The notes under the pieces are model-generated. The model had not been told where the DNA came from. It searched no databases and was given only the letters and a program-made list of their open reading frames with translations. Shown one piece after another: positions 59,872 through 64,000 of a DNA stretch of 64,000 nt. Both the position numbers and the translations under genes were made by a program. Origin of the DNA: Planctomyces sp. SH-PL62 (GTDB taxonomy: Bacteria > Planctomycetota > Planctomycetia > Isosphaerales > Isosphaeraceae); the NCBI RefSeq assembly GCF_001610895.1, contig NZ_CP011273.1, positions 5,456,001-5,520,000 on the forward strand, written 5' to 3'. Numbering within the stretch: position 1 is the stretch's first letter; the number at the start of each line of letters is the position of its first letter.

Positions 59872-61715
59872 CCCCCGAGCGCTGGCGCCGCGTCGGCGAT
59901 CTCTTCGACGAGGCCCTGCGCCTCGCCCCCGACGACCGAACGGCCTGGCTCCGCGCCGCCTGCGGCGACGACGCCGAGCTGCTCGACGCGACCGCCCGCC
60001 TCCTCGCCCGCGACGTACAGGCCGAGCGCGACGGCTTCCTGGCCCCCCCCTCCCCGGAAGAGACGGCCACCTGGCCGCCCGACCCGGGGCCCGAGCCGGC
60101 CGACGTCGCTCCCGGCCGGGGGTTCACGCCGTATTCGGCCATCCAGGCCGCGACCGGATCGCCCCCCTCGCTCGGCGGCCGAGACCTGGCGCGTCGACGG
60201 CTGCAAGGGCTGACGACCACCTGCCTCCTCATCACGCTCCTGATCCTCGGCTGGAAATACATGGTGCTGGGGGACCCCGATCCCACCCAGGCCGTCCCTT
60301 ACGTTTTGCTCACCGCCGGCCTGGGCGTCCTGGTCGCGCTCTTGCAGGGCCCTCGCCGCTTCTCGCCGTCGGCGTTCGAGGCGATCGAGCTGGGGATGAT
60401 CGGGTCGGTCGCCGCCGTCTATTCGTTCGCCCAGTACCGGACGATGCTCGACTTCTCGCTCCGGAACGACCCCATCCGCGTGCAGCTCGTGTTCAGCCAC
60501 CGGGTGCTCGTCTCGACGATACTGATCCTCTCGTACGGGATCTACGCCCCGGCGAGCTGGCGGCGGGCCGTCGTGGTCGTCGGCTCGATCGCCCTCCTCC
60601 CGTTCGCCACGCTCGCGCTGCTACTCGTCCGCCACCCCGACCTGATGCGGTCGATGGCCCGCCTGGGCCTAGAACGCGGCAGCACGGCGCTGGCCCACTT
60701 CGGCTTCGACGCGATGCTGCTGCTGATCCTCGCCGCCTGGTCCACCCACGGAGCCTACACGATCACCCGGCTGCGTCGGCAGGCCCGCGAGGCGCGTCGG
60801 CTCGGCCAGTACCGGCTGGGCGAGCGGCTCGGCGCGGGGGGGATGGGGGAGGTCTACCTGGCCGAGCACCGGTTCCTCAAGCGGCCCTGCGCCCTCAAGC
60901 TGATCCGTCCCGGCTTCGATCCGGACGGCAAGATCCTGGAGCGCTTCGAACGCGAGGTCCGGATCACCGCCGAGCTCTCCCACCCCAACACGGTGGAGAT
61001 CTACGACTACGGCCGGACCGAGGAGGGCGAGTACTTCTACGTCATGGAGTACCTGCCGGGCCTGAGCCTGGACCGCCTCGTGCAGCGGCACGGGCCGCTC
61101 CCCCCGGGACGGGTCGTCTACCTGCTCCGGCAGGTCTGCCTCGCGCTGGCCGAGGCGCACGCGGCCGGGCTGGTGCATCGCGACATCAAGCCCTCGAACA
61201 TCTTCGCATCGCGCCGGGGGGGCGCGGACGACGTGGCCAAGCTGCTCGACTTCGGCCTGGTCCGGCCCCTCTCCGCGGACCGTTCGCCGGATCCGAGCGA
61301 AGAGGGCCAGATCCTCGGCACCCCCCTGTTCATGTCGCCCGAGCAGGCGAGGGGCGACCCGGAGATCGACGCCCGCAGCGACGTCTACTCGCTCGGCGCG
61401 GTCGCGTATCACCTGCTCACCGGCGAGGCCCCGTTCACGGGCGGCGGGACGATCGGCATCCTGCTCGCCGTCGTCCGCGACCCCGCTCAGTCCCCATCGC
61501 GACGCCGCCCCGAGGTCCCCGAGGATCTCGACCGCCTCGTCCTGAAGTGCCTGGAGAAACGGCCCGACGACCGCTTCCCCGACGTCCTGACGCTCGAACG
61601 GGCCCTGGCCGCCTGCTCCTGCGTCGGCGAGTGGGACGCGGCGCGGGCCGCCGACTGGTGGCGGACCGAGGAGCCCGCGACGCAAGATCGACGATCCCCC
61701 CCGACGACCGTATGA
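59868..61715 (+). CDS. Membrane-bound Ser/Thr protein kinase with the kinase domain at the C-terminus
   Basis: A 615-residue eukaryotic-like kinase. The order is unusual: a soluble N-terminal part (1-115, with RWRRVGDLFDEALRLAPDDRTAWL), then about six transmembrane helices (about 120-300), then the kinase domain (about 313-585). Kinase landmarks: YRLGERLGAGGMGEVYLAEHR (glycine loop), CALKLIRP (ATP Lys), VHRDIKPSN, LLDFGLV (DFG motif), MSPEQA and RSDVYSLGAVAYHLL. Most bacterial kinases have the kinase first and the membrane anchor later. All catalytic residues are present. ATGA overlaps join it to the ECF factor before and the gene after, forming a three-gene operon. Confidence 0.9.
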   Translation: MTPERWRRVGDLFDEALRLAPDDRTAWLRAACGDDAELLDATARLLARDVQAERDGFLAPPSPEETATWPPDPGPEPADVAPGRGFTPYSAIQAATGSPPSLGGRDLARRRLQGLTTTCLLITLLILGWKYMVLGDPDPTQAVPYVLLTAGLGVLVALLQGPRRFSPSAFEAIELGMIGSVAAVYSFAQYRTMLDFSLRNDPIRVQLVFSHRVLVSTILILSYGIYAPASWRRAVVVVGSIALLPFATLALLLVRHPDLMRSMARLGLERGSTALAHFGFDAMLLLILAAWSTHGAYTITRLRRQAREARRLGQYRLGERLGAGGMGEVYLAEHRFLKRPCALKLIRPGFDPDGKILERFEREVRITAELSHPNTVEIYDYGRTEEGEYFYVMEYLPGLSLDRLVQRHGPLPPGRVVYLLRQVCLALAEAHAAGLVHRDIKPSNIFASRRGGADDVAKLLDFGLVRPLSADRSPDPSEEGQILGTPLFMSPEQARGDPEIDARSDVYSLGAVAYHLLTGEAPFTGGGTIGILLAVVRDPAQSPSRRRPEVPEDLDRLVLKCLEKRPDDRFPDVLTLERALAACSCVGEWDAARAADWWRTEEPATQDRRSPPTTV

Positions 61716-62299
61716 CGGAGGATTCCCGCTTGGGCGCTTTCTACGTGAACTTCTCGGTCAAGGCCGCCGCACCTGGCAAGATCGCCGAGGCCCTCGGTCG
61801 CGCGGGGCGGCGGGCCGCCGTCACCCCCTCGCGCGGGGGCTTCGCGGTCGTCTACGACGCGGAGGCGGACAGCCAGGCGACGCGGCCCATCCTGACGGTG
61901 GGGGCGCTCCTCTCCCGGGACCTGGACCAGCCGGTCCTGGCCGTGGTCAACCACGACGACGACGTGCTCGACTACTGGCTGTTCGCGGAGGGCGAGTTGG
62001 CGGACTCCTACAGCTCGGACCCCGAAGCCTTGGAGGAGGAGGAAGGCGCGCCCCCTCTGGGCCCCGGCGACCCGGCGAGGCTCTGCGGCCTGCTGAGGCC
62101 GGGGGCGGACGCGGCGGCCGTCGAGGCGGCCCTGCGTGGGAGTTTCCTGTTCGCGACGGATCGGCACGAACGTCTCGCCGAGATCCTGGGCCTCCCCCCC
62201 TGGTCGGTCGGCTTCGACTACGAGGCCGTCGACGACGGCGAGCTGGAGCACGAGATCCAGGCCGACTCGTTGATCCGCGTGGACGGGCCGGAGGGCTGA
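61712..62299 (+). CDS. Unknown protein, third gene of the ECF/kinase operon
   Basis: A 195-residue soluble protein that I do not recognise. It starts MTEDSRLGAFYVNFSVKA and has a beta-alpha-beta look: ATVGALLSRDLDQPVLAVVNHDDDVLDYWLF is a strong acidic/hydrophobic segment (about 60-90), and the C-terminal half holds LCGLLRPGADAAAVEAAL and GLPPWSVGFDYEAVDDGELEHEI. The protein is acidic. Its ATG overlaps the kinase stop (ATGA), so it is made with the kinase and ECF factor and may be the substrate, adaptor or sensor of that system. No DNA-binding or membrane segments are visible. Its 3' end is convergent with ureD, 49 bp away. Confidence 0.75.
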   Translation: MTEDSRLGAFYVNFSVKAAAPGKIAEALGRAGRRAAVTPSRGGFAVVYDAEADSQATRPILTVGALLSRDLDQPVLAVVNHDDDVLDYWLFAEGELADSYSSDPEALEEEEGAPPLGPGDPARLCGLLRPGADAAAVEAALRGSFLFATDRHERLAEILGLPPWSVGFDYEAVDDGELEHEIQADSLIRVDGPEG

Positions 62300-62348
62300 G
62301 CCCGCGTCGAGGGTCGGCGCTTCGCGGGGCGGGCGCGGGCCGTCGGGC

Positions 62349-63263
62349 CTAGCGCCAGGCGAATTCCGGGGGGACGGGGCGGCCGGCGACCTCGGGACGG
62401 ACGATGGACCAGAACTCGCGGATTCGGGCGCGGACCAGGCTCGTCTCCTTGCCGACGACCTTGTAGACCAGCCCCGCCCCGTTCGGCAGCCGACCGACGC
62501 CGGCGGCCCAGCCTTCGGCCTTGTTCCAGGCCGAGACCGCCCGGGCCGCGACGGCGTCGGCGATCGCGGGGGGGGTCAGCAGCAGGACGTTCCCGAAGAC
62601 GTCGAAGTCGTCCATCACGCCCGGCCGGAACACGGGCGAACGGGCGGGTTCGACGCGGAACTTCTCGACGAACAGGCTCTCCCCGGTCGGCCGCTCGGCG
62701 GCGACGGTCGAGGAGAAGAGGTCGAACCGATACCGCTCGCCGTCGCGATAGTACTTGCGCCCGCCCATGAGGGTCTCGGCGTAGAGGAGCGTCGCCGACG
62801 GGGCGATCCGCACCTTCGTCCGGGTCAGGAATCGCGAGTGGGCGAACGGGATGGCCGCTTCGGGGATGTATTCCAGGTACGACCCCTCGTCGAGCGTCAG
62901 CTCCTGGGTCTGGAGGGCGTGGTTCGCGTCCATCTCGTGGATCTTGGTCGCGGCCTGGGTCGTGACGTGGCCGCACGCCCCGGGGCCGACGGCGAAGTCC
63001 ATCGTGTAGCGGTCGCCCTGGAGGATCCCCCCGGCGTTCGAGATGATGAACACGACCGGGAGGTCGGGCATCCCCTCGTCGCAGTAGAGGGCCTTCTGCA
63101 CCAGGAGCGGGGCGCGACGCTCCATGAACGCCAGGATCGAGCGCCCGCCGCGACGTTCGAACCGGAGCCGCAGCAGGGCGTTCTTGCCGAACCCGCCGCT
63201 GCGGAGCTGCGCGGGCTCGTCCAGGTATGGGGCGAGTTCGGGGGGCGTGGGGGTGACGTTCAC
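62349..63263 (-). CDS. ureD: Urease accessory protein UreD
   Basis: Scaffold of the UreD(H)-UreF-UreG complex that delivers nickel to apo-urease; 304 residues, cytoplasmic. Landmarks: [71 protein letters not shown] (the conserved GG-QGD and T-QAATK region), [23 protein letters not shown] and the C-terminal [14 protein letters not shown]. Last gene of the operon: its ATG overlaps the ureG stop (ATGA). The urease structural genes (ureABC) and ureE are not inside this window and probably lie upstream of ureF. Confidence 0.93.
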   Translation of the reverse strand: MNVTPTPPELAPYLDEPAQLRSGGFGKNALLRLRFERRGGRSILAFMERRAPLLVQKALYCDEGMPDLPVVFIISNAGGILQGDRYTMDFAVGPGACGHVTTQAATKIHEMDANHALQTQELTLDEGSYLEYIPEAAIPFAHSRFLTRTKVRIAPSATLLYAETLMGGRKYYRDGERYRFDLFSSTVAAERPTGESLFVEKFRVEPARSPVFRPGVMDDFDVFGNVLLLTPPAIADAVAARAVSAWNKAEGWAAGVGRLPNGAGLVYKVVGKETSLVRARIREFWSIVRPEVAGRPVPPEFAWR

Positions 63264-63898
63264 GCCGGGGCCTTCAGTTCGAGGTCGAAGAGGATGTTCT
63301 CGCGGATCAGCTCGATCAGGTCGTCGATCCCCTCGCCCGTCTTGCAGTTGGTGAAGACGAACGGCTTATCGCCGCGCATCAGCCGGGAGTCCTTCTCCAT
63401 GACCTCCAGGCTGGCGCCGACGTGGGGGGCCAGGTCGGTCTTGTTGATCACGAGGATGTCGGACTGGGTGATGCCGGGCCCGTTCTTGCGGGGGATCTTG
63501 TCGCCGGCGGCGACGTCGATGACATAGATGAAGAAGTCCACCAGGGCCGGGCTGAAGGTGAGCGTGAGGTTGTCCCCGCCGCTCTCGATCAGGACGAGGT
63601 CGGTGTCCGGGAAGCGGGCCTCCATGTCCTCGACGGCGGCGAGGTTCATGCTGGGGTCCTCGCGGACGGCCGTGTGGGGGCAGGCGCCGGTCTCCACGCC
63701 GAGGATCCGCTCCTCGATCAGGACCCCCTTGAGCGTGCGCTGGACGTGCTTGGCGTCCTCGGTGGTCACGACGTCGTTGGTGATGATGAGGATGCGCGAG
63801 CCCATGCTCAGGAGCTTGGGCGTGATCGCCTCGATGATCGCCGTCTTGCCGGACCCGACGGGGCCCCCCACGCCGATCCTCGTGATATTCTTCGCCAT
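63260..63898 (-). CDS. ureG: Urease accessory GTPase UreG
   Basis: SIMIBI-class GTPase that powers nickel insertion into urease, 212 residues. The P-loop is [19 protein letters not shown] (GxxxxGK[S/T]); [19 protein letters not shown] is the switch-like region, the metal-binding CPH is in [47 protein letters not shown] follows, and [10 protein letters not shown] is the guanine-specificity motif. All landmarks are intact. The gene sits 12 bp after ureF and overlaps ureD by 4 bp. The upstream in-frame start would overlap ureF, so [12 protein letters not shown] is used. Confidence 0.95.
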   Translation of the reverse strand: MAKNITRIGVGGPVGSGKTAIIEAITPKLLSMGSRILIITNDVVTTEDAKHVQRTLKGVLIEERILGVETGACPHTAVREDPSMNLAAVEDMEARFPDTDLVLIESGGDNLTLTFSPALVDFFIYVIDVAAGDKIPRKNGPGITQSDILVINKTDLAPHVGASLEVMEKDSRLMRGDKPFVFTNCKTGEGIDDLIELIRENILFDLELKAPA

Positions 63899-63910
63899 GC
63901 GCGGAATCCC

Positions 63911-64000
63911 TCAATTCATGAACATACGGACGTGGGCGCCGACGTGGAGCGACGCCAGGACGTCGAAGACCGGGGCGAAGGCCGCCATGTCCTCGAGCGA
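63911..64000 (-). CDS. ureF: Urease accessory protein UreF, C-terminal end only (cut by the window edge)
   Basis: The last 29 codons of a gene that continues past the right edge. The visible residues, SLEDMAAFAPVFDVLASLHV then GAHVRMFMN, are a fair match to the UreF C-terminus (normally a hydrophobic helix then D-x-A-x-MRHE-x3-RLF-S). It is 12 bp upstream of ureG on the same strand, exactly where ureF belongs. Identification rests on position as much as sequence. Confidence 0.7.
   Translation of the reverse strand, partial: SLEDMAAFAPVFDVLASLHVGAHVRMFMN

Overview
This window looks like a chromosomal segment of a high-GC planctomycete, most likely of the Isosphaeraceae/Singulisphaera type. 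This is inferred from gene content: a DUF1559 pilin-like protein (N-terminal GFTLIELL), a DUF1553-type cytochrome plus DUF1501 pair, ECF sigma factors with extra domains or kinase partners, a secreted protein with an LEPR-XLL-like N-terminus, and very high GC with strong third-position bias. No phage, plasmid, conjugation or CRISPR genes are visible. The window is mostly housekeeping and accessory genes in short, closely packed operons, many joined by ATGA stop/start overlaps.

Layout. 0.1-6.1 kb: leuB, a DUF1559 protein, a DUF72 protein and a large carboxypeptidase-regulatory-like protein. 6.2-7.0 kb: a small membrane-protein gene bracketed by long inverted repeats, a candidate mobile cassette. 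7.1-8.2 kb: a leaderless ArsR/SRPBCC/membrane-protein operon. 8.4-10 kb: a small hypothetical gene, a DUF971 protein and a GT2 glycosyltransferase. 10-12.5 kb: an Rrf2 (NsrR-like) regulator divergent from flavohaemoglobin hmp, then a membrane protein. 13-17.8 kb: a YgiQ radical-SAM gene, a lower-GC GT39-like gene, then a decayed copy of the ygiQ 3' end. 17.8-19.8 kb: an RsmB-like protein without its catalytic cysteines, then a tRNA-Lys(UUU) gene split by a group I intron. 20-24 kb: DUF1501 and DUF1553/cytochrome genes. 24-31 kb: a J-domain protein, a zinc-ribbon membrane protein, a hydrolase-fold protein without its nucleophile, a GH13 glucosidase, a methyltransferase and a glycine-rich secreted protein. 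31-35 kb: serine acetyltransferase and a MoxR/VWA pair. 35-38 kb: an arsenic operon (arsR, LMW-phosphatase-like arsenate reductase, ArsM-DUF1801 fusion) with two matching 16-bp operators. 38-46 kb: a radical-SAM-like protein without cluster cysteines, GT39, GT4, truA, asd and purD. 46-51 kb: a large secreted protein, an HTH protein and ilvD. 51-52 kb: a gene-free stretch of palindromic repeats interrupted by a 198-bp MITE-like insertion. 52-62 kb: a membrane-anchored ECF factor, a PHP-like secreted protein, an M29 aminopeptidase, an SDR, a bicupin, and an ECF/kinase/unknown operon. 62-64 kb: ureF (partial), ureG, ureD.

Functional picture. Branched-chain amino acid synthesis (leuB, ilvD), Asp-family amino acids (asd), Cys (serine acetyltransferase), purines (purD), urea use (ureFGD), nitric oxide and arsenic defence, and glycan handling are all represented, but the genes are scattered rather than clustered by pathway. 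The most unusual items are the group I intron in tRNA-Lys(UUU), the MITE-like element with an 8-bp target duplication and a reconstructable empty site, the inverted-repeat cassette at 6.2-7.0 kb, and three apparent pseudo-enzymes (RsmB-like, radical-SAM-like, alpha/beta-hydrolase-like).

All calls come from reading the sequence and remembered family motifs. No database search was run.
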